From Nostoc sp. PCC 7107 (lineage in GTDB: Bacteria; Cyanobacteriota; Cyanobacteriia; Cyanobacteriales; Nostocaceae), in NCBI RefSeq assembly GCF_000316625.1, contig NC_019676.1, positions 2,553,501 to 2,617,500 on the forward strand: a stretch of 64,000 nt of DNA, given 5' to 3'. Both the position numbers and the translations under genes were made by a program. The notes beneath the pieces were generated by a model. That model saw nothing but the letters and a program-made list of their open reading frames with translations, had not been told where the DNA came from and did no database searches. This document shows, in pieces, positions 36,763-46,541 of this stretch; the stretch's first letter is position 1; each line of letters opens with the position of its first letter.

Positions 36763-37281
36763 CTACCGTAAACTACTGTTCTCTAAAAATTTAATTTTGA
36801 CACTATCTCCTAGCTTGAGCTTTAATTCTTCGGCTCGTCCTGCACGCAGTTCAATTACAGTATCAATTGGTACGGTTGGCCCATAAGTCCCACAAGGTTC
36901 ACTCGAACAAGGCGGTGCAGCAGCCTGAATATACTTCACTACTCCATTTTGTAAAAAGACCATATCCAGCGCCACAGGTACATTCTTCATCCAAAACTGC
37001 ACAGGCTGTGCCGAAGGAAACTTGAATAACATACCGCGATTCTCTGGTAATGCAGGTCTATTCATTAATCCTTTTGCCTGCTGTTCTGGAGTTACTGCCA
37101 CCTCCAACTCAATTTTTGTCCCATTGGGAACAACTGCTGTAGCTGAAATTGGTAGTATCTGACCAGTGGCTGTTGGTACTTGAATAGGAGTTTTAGCCGT
37201 TGTTTGGGTAGAACATCCCATCAGAAACAGACTGAGCATAATTGGTAGTAAACTTAGCCAACGTATCATAAAATTTGCCAT
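36763..37281 (-). CDS. DUF192 family lipoprotein
   Basis: A 172-residue lipoprotein with a lipobox LFLMGC (Cys23) after the hydrophobic residues 8-20. The DUF192 core follows: ELEVAVTPEQQAKGLMNRPALPENRGMLF is interrupted here only for length, with the hallmark GLMNR, FWMKNV and LDMVFL, then GPTVPIDTVIELRAG. The family is widespread; its fold is known but its function is not. Anchored by lipid to the periplasmic face of the inner or outer membrane. Downstream of recG on the same strand with a 103-base gap. Confidence 0.88.
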   Translation of the reverse strand: MANFMIRWLSLLPIMLSLFLMGCSTQTTAKTPIQVPTATGQILPISATAVVPNGTKIELEVAVTPEQQAKGLMNRPALPENRGMLFKFPSAQPVQFWMKNVPVALDMVFLQNGVVKYIQAAAPPCSSEPCGTYGPTVPIDTVIELRAGRAEELKLKLGDSVKIKFLENSSLR

Positions 37282-37384
37282 TTTGTTATTTAAATTTTGA
37301 TTTTACAGAATTTCCCCCAGAAAGCCCACTTCTTTTGGTATCTTTTTTGGTCTTATGGGCAATTATGGCTTCATCATTGTTGCG

Positions 37385-39859
37385 TTAAGTTAAAATAGCA
37401 CCGCCCATTAACCTGTCATATCGGTATTTCAATTCTTCTTTCATCAAATACCAGCGCTCTAAAGTCACATCTATTTCTATGACTTTCTCGGCGGCTTGAC
37501 GTGCTAAGAGTAATATTTCTTCATCTTCTACTAAACTAGCTAAGGTAAAATCTGGCACACCAGATTGGCGGGTTCCCAGAACTTCACCAGGTCCGCGAAA
37601 ACGCATATCCATTTCCGAGATGAAAAAACCATCCTGGGATTGTTCCAATACTTTCAACCGTTGTTGAGCATCAGGATTTCGGGAACTGCTCATTAGCAAA
37701 CAATACGACTGAGCCGCACCCCGACCGACACGTCCCCGTAGTTGGTGTAGTTGTGATAAACCAAAACGTTCTGCATTTTCAATGAGCATCACTGTCGCAT
37801 TAGGTACATCTACACCCACTTCAACTACAGTTGTAGATACCAAAATCTGCGTTTGATTATCTCGAAATTTTGTAATTGCTTCGTCTTTTTCGGCGGAACT
37901 CATCCGCCCGTGCAGCAACCCGACTTGAAAATCGGGAAAGACGCTTTCTTGTAACTTTTGATGCTCCTCTACCGCCGATCGCAAGTCTAATTTTTCTGAT
38001 TCTTCCACTAAAGGCAACACTACATAAATTTGCCTACCTTGGGCAACTTCTCGGCGGATCAGGTCGTAAGCATGGCTACGTTGCTGGCTAGTTAATGCGG
38101 TAGTTTGAATTTTTTGCCTTCCCGGTGGTAATTCATCAATCTGGCTGACATCCAAATCCCCGTGAATTGTCAGGGCTAGTGTCCGGGGAATGGGAGTTGC
38201 AGTCATCGTTAATACATGGGGTTGTTCGCCTTTTTGTTGTAATAACGCTCGTTGCTTCACCCCAAAGCGATGTTGTTCATCTATCACCACTAACCCCAAG
38301 CGGTAAAAGTTTACCGGGTCTTGAATTAAGGCGTGGGTTCCCACTAATAAAGGTAATTGCCCTGTGGCTAACAATGAATGAATTTCGCGGCGTTTGGCAG
38401 TTTTGGTGGAACCTGTGAGTAGTTCCACGGGTAAATGTAATAAATTAAACCAGCTAACTAACTTGCGGTAATGCTGTTCGGCTAAGACTTCTGTAGGAGC
38501 CATCAACGCTGCTTGATAGCCAGATTGAATGGCTGCTAAAATTGCTACCACCGCCACGACGGTCTTACCAGAACCGACATCGCCCTGTACCAGACGATTC
38601 ATCGGTGTGGTTTTCTGCAAATCATTCAAAATATCATTGAGGACTCTTTGCTGTGCGCCAGTTAATTGAAAGGGTAAGATTTCGGAGAATTTTTCAATTA
38701 ATTGACCTTTAGGTGCAAGAATCGCACTGGTTTGAATCGCTTTGGCTTGCTGCTGACGTTGCAGTAAACCGAGTTGCAGATAGAAAAATTCATCAAAGAC
38801 CAGACGACGGCGGGCAGATTGTAAGGTATCGCTATCAATGGGAAAGTGGATATTAGCGATCGCATCTTTCAATTCCATCAAATCATATTTTTCTCGCAAA
38901 CCTTTAGGCAGCGGGTCTTTGAGTGAAGTTACCGCCGGTAAAACTGCTGTTACCGCCTGACGCACCATATTCGCCATCACCCCTTCTGTTAGGGCATAAA
39001 TTGGCACTACTCGCCCAATCGTCAGCGACTCAATGCTGTCTCCCGGATTTGCCAAAACTTCCAATTCTGGGTTATCTAGTGTCAAGCCATATTTACTTTC
39101 TTTCACCAACCCGCAAGCAGCTATTACACTACCTACTGGGTAGCGGCGTTTGAGACTTTCTTGCCAAGCACGACTGGTAAACCGCGCCCCAGCCGAAAAG
39201 CGACCAATTTTAATTTGACCTGTATTATCTTTAAGTACCAGTTCTAAAATAGATAGTTTTTGATTTTTGGGGCTAGTAAAGCAATTACACCGTTTGACAC
39301 TAGCTACAATAGTTACCGTCTCACCCGCCTGCAACTCGCGGATATTTACTTGACGGGCATAATCAATGTGGTCGCGGGGATAGTAAAACAGCAAATCCCG
39401 CACAGTATACAATTGCAAAGCAGCTAATTTGTCAGCTTTGCGAATACCTATTTCTGGTAAGTCGCTCAGTTTTTGGTCAATTTTTGGCGCTAGTCTCCGA
39501 CTCACCTCATTCACCACAGGGGTAGACTTGGGAATTTTTGATGGATAACTTCTCCCCTGCTTTTCTAACTCCTCTGGGTCTTCTTGCTGTTTTTGTAGTT
39601 GGTCAAGATACCTACGAGTTGTAGTAATTAAGTTTTGTCTATCTTTGACTGCCAAATTGGGATAGCTGGCAAATTTTGTCGCCAATTCTTGCCAACGGCG
39701 ACGTTCAATAGCCGGGATAGCGGCTGGAAATTTCCCAAAAGTCAAGCTGAGAAATTCACTAAAGCGGTATTGTTTGCCCATCAAGTCGATAAAGCCATGT
39801 TCTGCTTCTATTGCCAAGGCTTTATGCAAGCGTATCCAATCTGGTGTGTCATTAGTCAT
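37385..39859 (-). CDS. recG: ATP-dependent DNA helicase RecG
   Basis: An 824-residue superfamily 2 helicase that remodels stalled replication forks and Holliday junctions. The N-terminal wedge and OB domain lie around residues 150-320 (LPEIGIRKADKLAALQLYTV, VTIVASVKRC). Helicase motifs: Walker A VQGDVGSGKTVVA near 426, motif II VVIDEQHRFGV near 525, TATPIPRTLAL, and motif VI QLRGRVGRGAAQS; the C-terminus has the TRB domain. Cyanobacterial RecG has about 100-130 extra N-terminal residues compared with E. coli (693 residues), and this one does. An STRR array is just upstream. Confidence 0.96.
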   Translation of the reverse strand: MTNDTPDWIRLHKALAIEAEHGFIDLMGKQYRFSEFLSLTFGKFPAAIPAIERRRWQELATKFASYPNLAVKDRQNLITTTRRYLDQLQKQQEDPEELEKQGRSYPSKIPKSTPVVNEVSRRLAPKIDQKLSDLPEIGIRKADKLAALQLYTVRDLLFYYPRDHIDYARQVNIRELQAGETVTIVASVKRCNCFTSPKNQKLSILELVLKDNTGQIKIGRFSAGARFTSRAWQESLKRRYPVGSVIAACGLVKESKYGLTLDNPELEVLANPGDSIESLTIGRVVPIYALTEGVMANMVRQAVTAVLPAVTSLKDPLPKGLREKYDLMELKDAIANIHFPIDSDTLQSARRRLVFDEFFYLQLGLLQRQQQAKAIQTSAILAPKGQLIEKFSEILPFQLTGAQQRVLNDILNDLQKTTPMNRLVQGDVGSGKTVVAVVAILAAIQSGYQAALMAPTEVLAEQHYRKLVSWFNLLHLPVELLTGSTKTAKRREIHSLLATGQLPLLVGTHALIQDPVNFYRLGLVVIDEQHRFGVKQRALLQQKGEQPHVLTMTATPIPRTLALTIHGDLDVSQIDELPPGRQKIQTTALTSQQRSHAYDLIRREVAQGRQIYVVLPLVEESEKLDLRSAVEEHQKLQESVFPDFQVGLLHGRMSSAEKDEAITKFRDNQTQILVSTTVVEVGVDVPNATVMLIENAERFGLSQLHQLRGRVGRGAAQSYCLLMSSSRNPDAQQRLKVLEQSQDGFFISEMDMRFRGPGEVLGTRQSGVPDFTLASLVEDEEILLLARQAAEKVIEIDVTLERWYLMKEELKYRYDRLMGGAILT

Positions 39860-39920
39860 TGGTTATTAGTCAATGGTCAATGGTCAGTAGTCAATGGTCA
39901 ATCGTCTTTAATGTTGACTT
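39855..39920. repeat. Short tandem repeats (STRR) between recG and its upstream neighbour
   Basis: Seven-base units such as GTCATTA/GTCAATG/GTCAGTA/GTCAATG repeat through this spacer. Typical STRR; non-coding, spacing the minus-strand genes. Confidence 0.7.
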
Positions 39921-39924
39921 TTGA

Positions 39925-40749
39925 CTAATCCTCATACCAACTTGAGCGCCAAGCCGCTTCGGCTTCTGCAATCGAACGTTCTCGTTGCTTTTTTTGATAC
40001 TCCCGTCCAAGTTTTTGGAGTTTTACTAAGATATTCCGAATTTGCTTGCGGCTAGAAGCCAGTGTTGCGTCGGCAAATTCAACTTCTCCTAGTCGCAGAT
40101 TAATGGCCATAATCTGTGTAAAGCTAGATTCTTCTTCATCTTGCTCATCATCAATTTCGATGACCAAGTTTAAAAGATTTGGCGGCCCTGGCATAATTTC
40201 GGCAGCAGCTTCCGAAGCTGCTGCGGCGGCTTCTAAAATTGGTTCTGGGACTTTTTTGGGTAAGATATCAGCTTTTTGCAACAACACATTTGTATCGTGA
40301 GAGATTTTTTTGAGTGCTTGTTGCGTCAATTCTTCTAAGCTATTTTGCCATTTTGCCAGTTCTACAGGGTTAGAAGAGTCAGGAAGATTGATTATTGAAT
40401 TCTCCACCACAAGTTCTTCATTATCATTCCCGTCATTTTCGGCAACATTCTCATCTTCTTTAACTGCTTCACCATTGATATATGTGAGTAATTGCTCAGA
40501 TAGCTGTTTGCCTAATTTGCGGATGGCTTGCTGTAATTTCTGCCGTTGATTTAACGACAACCTTAAAAAGTTTTCGGGATAACCTTGAGTACACAGATGG
40601 TAACTTGCCAGAATCAACTGTTTCCGTACAGCTTCACCTAAGAGGGTGAGATAAATAGTATAGGCGCTTTGAAGTTCGGCTGCGATCGCCATTATCGCTT
40701 CTTCTAGCATTGCCAAATCCCGATCAATTCGCTCAATTGCTCTCGCCAT
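39925..40749 (-). CDS. Conserved hypothetical coiled-coil protein
   Basis: A 274-residue soluble protein, not recognised as a named family. The N-terminal 90 residues are helical (IDRDLAMLEEAIMAIAAELQ, RQKLQQAIRKLGKQLSEQLL), the middle (about 95-190) is acidic and Ala/Glu-rich and probably disordered, and the C-terminus has a second helical coiled coil (SRKQIRNILVKLQKLGREYQKKQRERSIAEAEAAW is split here for length). The gene sits between tsf and recG. It appears cyanobacterium-specific; function unknown. Confidence 0.7.
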   Translation of the reverse strand: MARAIERIDRDLAMLEEAIMAIAAELQSAYTIYLTLLGEAVRKQLILASYHLCTQGYPENFLRLSLNQRQKLQQAIRKLGKQLSEQLLTYINGEAVKEDENVAENDGNDNEELVVENSIINLPDSSNPVELAKWQNSLEELTQQALKKISHDTNVLLQKADILPKKVPEPILEAAAAASEAAAEIMPGPPNLLNLVIEIDDEQDEEESSFTQIMAINLRLGEVEFADATLASSRKQIRNILVKLQKLGREYQKKQRERSIAEAEAAWRSSWYED

Positions 40750-40820
40750 ATCTTTTCTTAATTGCCCATCTGAACCTGCTTATGGTACAAATGTATGGGG
40801 TTACTTTCTAATAATAAAAT

Positions 40821-40848
40821 ACAGGTCAGCTTAGTGTAACTGACCTGT
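40821..40848 (-). terminator. Terminator after tsf
   Basis: Perfect arms ACAGGTCAG / CTGACCTGT with a 10-base loop; on the minus strand they are followed by ATTTTATTATT. It lies 66 bases past the tsf stop and separates tsf from the next gene. Confidence 0.75.
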
Positions 40849-40857
40849 CTTAAAAAA

Positions 40858-40912
40858 TGTCATTTGTCATTGTTCATTTGATTTTAAACAAATGACCAAT
40901 GACTAAGGACTA
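40858..40912. repeat. STRR fragment after tsf
   Basis: Units TGTCATTTGTCATTG / ATGACCAATGACTAAGGACTA directly follow the tsf stop on the minus strand. Heptamer-type repeat; non-coding. Confidence 0.55.
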
Positions 40913-40914
40913 AA

Positions 40915-41859
40915 TTACTTAGCTCCGATTTGAGCCGCAACTTCATCAGCAAAGTTAGTTTCTTGTTTTTCAATACCTTCGCCTAGGATGTAGCGCACAA
41001 AGCGTGTGACTTCAACCTCTTCACCGACTTTAGCCTTAACTTGTTTGACCAATTCTTCTACAGAAATACTTTGGTCACGGATGTAAGGCTGATCGAGTAA
41101 AGTCATCTCTTTCAGACGTTTTTCAATCCGTCCTTGAACAATCTTTTCTCTAATGTTCTCTGGTTTGTTTGCCAAATCATCCTTACCCATTTCGATGTCT
41201 TTTTCTTTTTGGACAACTTCGGTAGGGATTTGGTCTACGCTGACATATTCAACGTTGGGACAAGCTGCAACTTGCATCGCTGCATTCCGCGCCAAAGCAT
41301 GGAATTCTTCGTTACCCGCAGCTGATTCAGTGGTGGATTTGATCTCAACTAGCACACCAACGCGACCACCAGTATGGATGTAACTATCTACTACTCCTGG
41401 TGTACCATCTGGTAATGCAAAGTTAATAAAGCGGCGTACCTGGATGTTTTCACCAAGTTTAGCCATAGTTTGCTTGATAAATTCATCTACGGTAACACTG
41501 TTATCTTCGATGTAAGCTTGAGTCAGCAAAGACTCAATACTATCAGCAGTAGCGGCTTGCTTTGCAAGGCTCTTAACCAAAGATTTAAAAGCTTCATTTC
41601 GGGCAACGAAATCGGTTTGACAGTTAACTTCTAGCAGTACGCCTACTTTACCATCAGGGTGAATGTAGGTATCTACTAGACCTTCAGCTGCGATGCGATC
41701 GCTTTTTTTACCCGCAGAAGTAATCCCCTTTTTCCGTAGCCAATCTGTAGCTTGTTCAATGTCGCCGTCATTTTCTGTCAGCGCCTTTTTACAGTCCATC
41801 ATGCCGGCACCAGTCTTTTGGCGTAGCTCTTGGACGAGTTTTGCAGATATTTCCGCCAT
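40915..41859 (-). CDS. tsf: Elongation factor Ts
   Basis: The nucleotide exchange factor that releases GDP from EF-Tu. The 314-residue protein starts [21 protein letters not shown], continues [20 protein letters not shown] and has the [10 protein letters not shown] signature in the core. The long core with two repeated subdomains ([14 protein letters not shown] and [14 protein letters not shown]) is the bacterial form. It is downstream of rpsB, the usual order, with a 127-base spacer that holds an STRR array. GAGG lies close before ATG. Confidence 0.97.
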   Translation of the reverse strand: MAEISAKLVQELRQKTGAGMMDCKKALTENDGDIEQATDWLRKKGITSAGKKSDRIAAEGLVDTYIHPDGKVGVLLEVNCQTDFVARNEAFKSLVKSLAKQAATADSIESLLTQAYIEDNSVTVDEFIKQTMAKLGENIQVRRFINFALPDGTPGVVDSYIHTGGRVGVLVEIKSTTESAAGNEEFHALARNAAMQVAACPNVEYVSVDQIPTEVVQKEKDIEMGKDDLANKPENIREKIVQGRIEKRLKEMTLLDQPYIRDQSISVEELVKQVKAKVGEEVEVTRFVRYILGEGIEKQETNFADEVAAQIGAK

Positions 41860-41954
41860 GTTGCCTCAATTCCTAACTTGACCTAGAGTTTTTATCGCTT
41901 ACGGGCGTTGAGTATTTCTATCTTACTCAGAACTGAAGAAAGTCTGAAGGATGA

Positions 41955-41990
41955 AGTTTTATTTTTCATCCTTCATCCTTCATCCTTTAT
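41955..41990. repeat. STRR array between rpsB and tsf
   Basis: Repeated TTCATCC units (four or so) abut the rpsB stop codon on its downstream side. A tandem repeat inside the ribosomal rpsB-tsf operon; it may alter the spacing of the two cistrons. Confidence 0.65.
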
Positions 41991-42781
41991 TCCTCCTCTT
42001 CCTCGTCGGGAATTAACGAGTCAGAGTATTCACTTTCGTCGTATTCGTAATCTTCCTCGCCGCCTTCGTAATCTTCGTATTCTTCTTCTGCATCTAGCTG
42101 ACCATGACGGCCTTCATAAATTGCATCCGCCAATTTGCCAACTATTAGCTTAATAGATCTAATAGCGTCATCATTTGCGGGGATAGGAATATCTACAACA
42201 TCTGGGTCACAGTTAGTATCCAACATGGACACAATGGGAATGGAAAGTTTCTGACATTCTTGAACTGCATTATATTCCCGGCGTTGGTCTACAATTACTA
42301 CAACGTCAGGGACTTTCCGCATGGTTTTGATCCCACCCAGGTATTTTTGCAGCTTTGTCATTTCCCGACGCAGCATTGATGCTTCTTTTTTCGGCAATAA
42401 ATCCAGAGCGCCGTTTTCTTCGCGGCGTTCTAAATCTTTCAGGCGTTCTACTCTAGTTTTAATGGTTGCCCAGTTAGTGAGCATTCCACCTAACCAACGC
42501 TGGTTAATATAGTGAGAGCCACAACGAGATGCTTCTTGAGCAATGATTCCGGCTGCTTGACGCTTTGTGCCGACAAATAAGAATTTTTTCCCTTGCTCGG
42601 CTTGGGTTCTCATGTAGCTGTAAGCGTCTTCCATCAACTGGGCTGTTTGCACCAAGTCGATGATGTGTACACCATTGCGGGAAGTATAAATGTACGGCGA
42701 CATTTTGGGGTTCCAGCGGCGGGTTTGGTGTCCAAAGTGAACACCTGACTCCATCATTTGAGCCAATGAAACGACTGGCAT
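41987..42781 (-). CDS. rpsB: 30S ribosomal protein S2
   Basis: Core ribosomal protein of the 30S subunit. The 264-residue sequence begins [20 protein letters not shown] and has the standard S2 blocks ([49 protein letters not shown]). The C-terminal 30 residues are very acidic ([17 protein letters not shown]), an extension that is common in cyanobacteria. AGGAG precedes the ATG by about 10 bases. A structured leader lies upstream at 42813-42859. First gene of the rpsB-tsf pair. Confidence 0.97.
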   Translation of the reverse strand: MPVVSLAQMMESGVHFGHQTRRWNPKMSPYIYTSRNGVHIIDLVQTAQLMEDAYSYMRTQAEQGKKFLFVGTKRQAAGIIAQEASRCGSHYINQRWLGGMLTNWATIKTRVERLKDLERREENGALDLLPKKEASMLRREMTKLQKYLGGIKTMRKVPDVVVIVDQRREYNAVQECQKLSIPIVSMLDTNCDPDVVDIPIPANDDAIRSIKLIVGKLADAIYEGRHGQLDAEEEYEDYEGGEEDYEYDESEYSDSLIPDEEEEE

Positions 42782-42812
42782 ATATTCTTAACTCCTATTC
42801 GGGTTAAACCTC

Positions 42813-42859
42813 CACCCAGGTGTATTTTCTCAATAAGAAAACACCCGAACTCCTGGGTG
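42813..42859 (-). promoter_or_regulatory. Hairpin in the rpsB 5' leader
   Basis: On the minus strand CACCCAGG pairs with CCTGGGTG, and the inner GTGTTTTCT pairs with AGAAAATACAC with one bulge, separated by an internal loop. The hairpin lies 32-78 bases before the rpsB start. It is not followed by a T-run, so a structured leader (possible autoregulation by S2) is more likely than a terminator. Confidence 0.5.
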
Positions 42860-42948
42860 TGCGGAATTTTAGACAACTCTACTAGGGTAACACAGTTATA
42901 TTAATTGTGAATAAAAGCAATGATTTGATAGAGGTAGTTGCTTAGTCC

Positions 42949-45300
42949 CTACTTTTTCTGGTTGGCATTACTTAATGCATAGACAGTTAGATCTGCGAAA
43001 GAAACATTATTCTCTCGTGCAATCTTATATAGCTTTTGAAATGACTCAACGACATCCTTTGGAACTTCACAGCCTCTTGCTTTTTCTACCCAATCAAACT
43101 GGGCTGTGGTTGGGGGTTCATTAAGTTTCCAATCCCACACATACACATGGAAAGGAGACTTTATAGTTCCACAGGTTATTGGAACAGTAAAGCGCTTCAG
43201 ATTACTGTTTAGAAGACCGACCCGATCCTCGATAGCTTTAACTAGCTGGGGTTTAGCTGGCTCTAATTTTTCCACTTTATATAGCTTCAGCAGGTTAGTA
43301 TAAGCAATTTGTGCATACATCGGCCAGGCATCTTCGCTATCCGGTTTCGTTGTTTTTTCTAGTTCAAGAGCTTTTAGCCCATACTGTTCAGCTTTTTTCC
43401 TGTCTTTTGCTACCAATTCTCCCTTGAGATAAATATCTGAAAGATGAGCCGCCGCCCTCAATGAACCGTTAATAACAGCTTGCTCATAAAGCTGGATTGC
43501 TTCTTGAGAAGTCTTGGGAGTAACCTTAACCTTACCGTTTCTAATTAGGTCAGCCAATTCTACCCCAGCCATTTTAGAACCAAGGTTCAGAGCAATGCGG
43601 AAATACTTGGCCGCTTCCTCTGGCTGTGATTTCCCTAATCCTGTTGCACTTTCATCAACATATAGCTTTGCCAGCTCTACGGCAGCATCACTATTGCCCA
43701 CAGATATGGATTTTTTGTACCACTCCATTGCCTTTGGCACATCCATTTTGACATAATCGCCATAACGATACATATCAGCTAAGGAATACATAGCATCGGA
43801 TGAGCCTTTTTGAGCAGCCTTCTGAAAGTAAGCGAGTCTTTTTTCGCTGGCTTGTGCAAAGGTCTTGGTATCTCCTGCCTTTTGAGCTTTTTTTGCCTTT
43901 TCCCCATAAAGACGGCCGAGATTGGTTTCCGCCTCTAATGCTCCAACTGATAGTGCTTGATTGAAATATTTTTCTGCTTGGGTTATGTCTTGCCCTGAAA
44001 CCCCTTCTCTTCCGTAGAGATAAGTTGCACCAATTTCCAACATAGCTGATGCGTTACCATTTTCAGCAGCTACCAACCACCAGTCAAATCCTTCTTTCTT
44101 ATTGGGTTCAGTCTGTCCCCAACCCCAATAGAGTCGCTGTCCATAAGCAAATTGGGCGCGACTAAAGCCGCGGGTTGCCGCCCGTCTTAACCAATAGGCT
44201 GTTCGTTCTGAGTCAGCAGTAACTCCCTCACCAGCGTTGTAGGCAATTCCCAGTAAGTACTGAGCTTCTGCATCTCCACCCTCAGCAGCTTTTTGGATAT
44301 CGTTGATCGATTTTGTAGCTAGGGTCTGCCTGAGCAATTTGTAGCCATCATTTACAATATCGTACTGACGTTTTTCAAACCCTGTTTCTAGCAACCGAGC
44401 TTGTCCAGAGACTACTACCGGATCTGCTAGAGCTTCACGGAACTTAAAGTTAAATAGCACTCCTTCCTGATAAGGACGCTGTTTCCCATCCGTGGTTTTC
44501 CTCACTTGCTCGTTTACTTGCTCGTAGACAGTCGGTAATGAAGAGCCAGGTTGAGAGATTGCTTTGGCAAAGGCTTCGCTAAAAGGGCTATTTGCCGCAT
44601 CTTTATCTCCATCAAAAGCAACTTGACCGGGTGAAGCAGCAAACAAAATAAAAGTGTCGGGGCCACCAGGGTTGACATTCATCTTTGCTAGTCCAGCAGT
44701 CCCTCTACTACCCCGATGCCCTGGATTGAAAGGATTATTGCGACAGGCATCCAGGACGAAGATTACTTGAGAAGCCTTTGACTCACTTAGGTAGTTGAGA
44801 ATACCAAGCTGTGCATCCATCGCCTGATCAATGAAGCCGGCCTTATTTGGAGCAGAAAGAAGCTTAGATTTAGCTGGAATCAGGTAGTTGTGTCCGTCAA
44901 ACTGCACCCCATGTCCAGCAAAGAAAAATAAGGCTGTGACTTTATCACCAGAGCTATCTATCTTTTTTACGAACGCATCTCTAGCTTCTGTTAAAGCTCC
45001 TATCGTCGGATTGATCACCAGAGTTACTTCAAAACCTACTGACTCTAGTTCTCGCTTGACCAGTTTTGCGTCACTCACTGGCAAACCCAGAGGGTCTTCA
45101 GGATAGTCATCGATACCGACAACTAAGGCAAGGCGTTTTGATGCACTCAGTTTAACTCCCGGTAGTTTGGGAGTTATTTCTGCGGCTTGAGACTGATTAA
45201 TAGCTATGGGGCATAATATTGTGGATACTCCTGATACAGCCAGGGAAATTACTAGTGCCAGGGGAGTCAACTTCAATTTACAGGCAGGAAGCAATAGCAT
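42949..45300 (-). CDS. Orthocaspase (caspase-like, C14) with Sel1/TPR repeats
   Basis: A 783-residue exported protein. N-terminal signal (hydrophobic about 12-35, then QSQAA). The caspase-like p20 domain (about 53-290) has KRLALVVGIDDY, His130 in FFFAGHGVQ and Cys186 in FVLDACRNNPF, an intact dyad. Residues about 335-680 hold Sel1-like repeats (AEGGDAEAQYLLGIAYNAGE, AATRGFSRAQFAYGQRLYWG), which mediate protein contacts. Orthocaspases cleave after Arg or Lys; roles in stress or cell death are suggested but not settled. The gene stands alone on its strand upstream of rpsB, with the signal suggesting a periplasmic location. Scaffold repeats fused to the caspase are found in several cyanobacteria. 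Confidence 0.87.
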   Translation of the reverse strand: MLLLPACKLKLTPLALVISLAVSGVSTILCPIAINQSQAAEITPKLPGVKLSASKRLALVVGIDDYPEDPLGLPVSDAKLVKRELESVGFEVTLVINPTIGALTEARDAFVKKIDSSGDKVTALFFFAGHGVQFDGHNYLIPAKSKLLSAPNKAGFIDQAMDAQLGILNYLSESKASQVIFVLDACRNNPFNPGHRGSRGTAGLAKMNVNPGGPDTFILFAASPGQVAFDGDKDAANSPFSEAFAKAISQPGSSLPTVYEQVNEQVRKTTDGKQRPYQEGVLFNFKFREALADPVVVSGQARLLETGFEKRQYDIVNDGYKLLRQTLATKSINDIQKAAEGGDAEAQYLLGIAYNAGEGVTADSERTAYWLRRAATRGFSRAQFAYGQRLYWGWGQTEPNKKEGFDWWLVAAENGNASAMLEIGATYLYGREGVSGQDITQAEKYFNQALSVGALEAETNLGRLYGEKAKKAQKAGDTKTFAQASEKRLAYFQKAAQKGSSDAMYSLADMYRYGDYVKMDVPKAMEWYKKSISVGNSDAAVELAKLYVDESATGLGKSQPEEAAKYFRIALNLGSKMAGVELADLIRNGKVKVTPKTSQEAIQLYEQAVINGSLRAAAHLSDIYLKGELVAKDRKKAEQYGLKALELEKTTKPDSEDAWPMYAQIAYTNLLKLYKVEKLEPAKPQLVKAIEDRVGLLNSNLKRFTVPITCGTIKSPFHVYVWDWKLNEPPTTAQFDWVEKARGCEVPKDVVESFQKLYKIARENNVSFADLTVYALSNANQKK

Positions 45301-45507
45301 AGCTTATCTTATCTCCAATCAACAGGGGAGGCAGCTAATGATGAAGTTGTGTGGTGGTGAGAAATATTGAACTCTTAGCGATCGCTCCCCGCTAAAATCT
45401 CTCTACACCTTTTACTTTCGTCAATTTATGTAATCATACTCAACCTGGCGTTAAATACGACAATATTTCAGAATTTGTAATTTGACTGGAAAAATCCGAT
45501 AAAAAAT

Positions 45508-45566
45508 GCGTAGATTGGATTTTACTCAGTACCCTTCAAAAAGCCAGCAAAAATCCAACCTACACA
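45508..45566. repeat. Inverted repeat GTAGATTGG / CCAACCTAC
   Basis: Imperfect long arms GCGTAGATTGGATTTT and AAAATCCAACCTACAC flank a loop, the common cyanobacterial TAGGTTGG repeat type. It lies past the stop of the lipoprotein gene and could help to end its transcript. Confidence 0.55.
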
Positions 45567-45588
45567 AATTTGACGTTAACTAAATTGA

Positions 45589-46473
45589 TTAACGCCGTCT
45601 GCTACCAAAACCACCGCTACGGCTAGGACTCCTACTCCGACCGCCACTGCCAAAACTACTACCGGAATTACGTTTGGTAGTACTAGATTTACCTGATGGT
45701 TGCAGTTCGCTAGAACCAAACCCAGAACCGCTGGGACGGTTTGTAGTTCTGGGAGGGGTTGTAGTGCGGACATTAGAACCATTAGGAGAGGTATTTCTAA
45801 TATTGCCTGTGGTACGGAAAGCTGTACGATTTCTCACCGCTGCTGGGGGTGCATTATAGCGGCTGCGATAGCTACTAACGGCTTGGTCATAGGTAGAACC
45901 GTAACCACCAAACCCATTTAACACTCCGCCTGGTTGATAAACAGGTGGCACATAATATTGGGGTCTAAATAACAGACTACCAATTGCTTGACCCGCGATA
46001 CTCCCAGCTAAAGAACCAGCAAAGGGCGACCAAAAGCTGTTTTCTCTCCTGACAACAACGGTTTCTTGCTGTCCGGTTTGGGGATTATTTTGAGTTTGCG
46101 TAACGTTGTGGACGTACTCAATTTTGAAGTCTTCTGTGAGGTATAAAGCTGGCTGTCCGTTTTCTACTTTCAGGTAAGATTTTTTACCTGCTTTGATTTC
46201 TTCATCGGTCAGCCGTGCCATTTGCACATTTTCGGTGGTAAAGGTTGGGGGTTTACTATTTAGTAAAAACAGCGTGTATTCCCCTGTACTATCATCATAG
46301 GTGGCTTGTTGTACTTGATACTGACCATCACTCAATTTGGTGGCAGTAGAAGTTTGGCTAACATTGCGCCCTGTGGGAGTAGTTTGCTCTCCGCCCCCGC
46401 AAGCAACAGTTGTTATGCACAAACTCAAGGCTAAAACAACAACTGTAAATTTACGTAATATGGTCATGATCAT
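45589..46473 (-). CDS. Lipoprotein with Ser/Arg/Gly-rich tail
   Basis: A 294-residue protein with an N-terminal lipobox TVACGG (Cys25) after the hydrophobic residues 10-22. The middle domain has LSDGQYQVQQATYDDSTGEY and FTTENVQMARLTDEE, followed by a glycine-zipper-like SPFAGSLAGSIAGQAIGSLL. The last 80 residues are low-complexity Ser/Arg/Gly/Thr and end in GGFGSRRR. Family not recognised. The glycine zipper suggests outer-membrane association, and the basic tail could bind nucleic acid or polyanions. It lies 68 bases downstream of the DUF1517-like gene on the same strand. Confidence 0.7.
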   Translation of the reverse strand: MIMTILRKFTVVVLALSLCITTVACGGGEQTTPTGRNVSQTSTATKLSDGQYQVQQATYDDSTGEYTLFLLNSKPPTFTTENVQMARLTDEEIKAGKKSYLKVENGQPALYLTEDFKIEYVHNVTQTQNNPQTGQQETVVVRRENSFWSPFAGSLAGSIAGQAIGSLLFRPQYYVPPVYQPGGVLNGFGGYGSTYDQAVSSYRSRYNAPPAAVRNRTAFRTTGNIRNTSPNGSNVRTTTPPRTTNRPSGSGFGSSELQPSGKSSTTKRNSGSSFGSGGRSRSPSRSGGFGSRRR

Positions 46474-46541
46474 TGCAGTATTGTCTTATCTCCGAGCTTA
46501 ACAACTTCTTAAAATAGGTGGTGTGCGGACAACCCAACAAT

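Noticed and set aside
42949..45300. Orthocaspase as part of an antiviral defence island
   Set aside because: Neighbours are ribosomal and unknown genes; no toxin, nuclease, STAND or sensor gene accompanies it, and the protein appears secreted.
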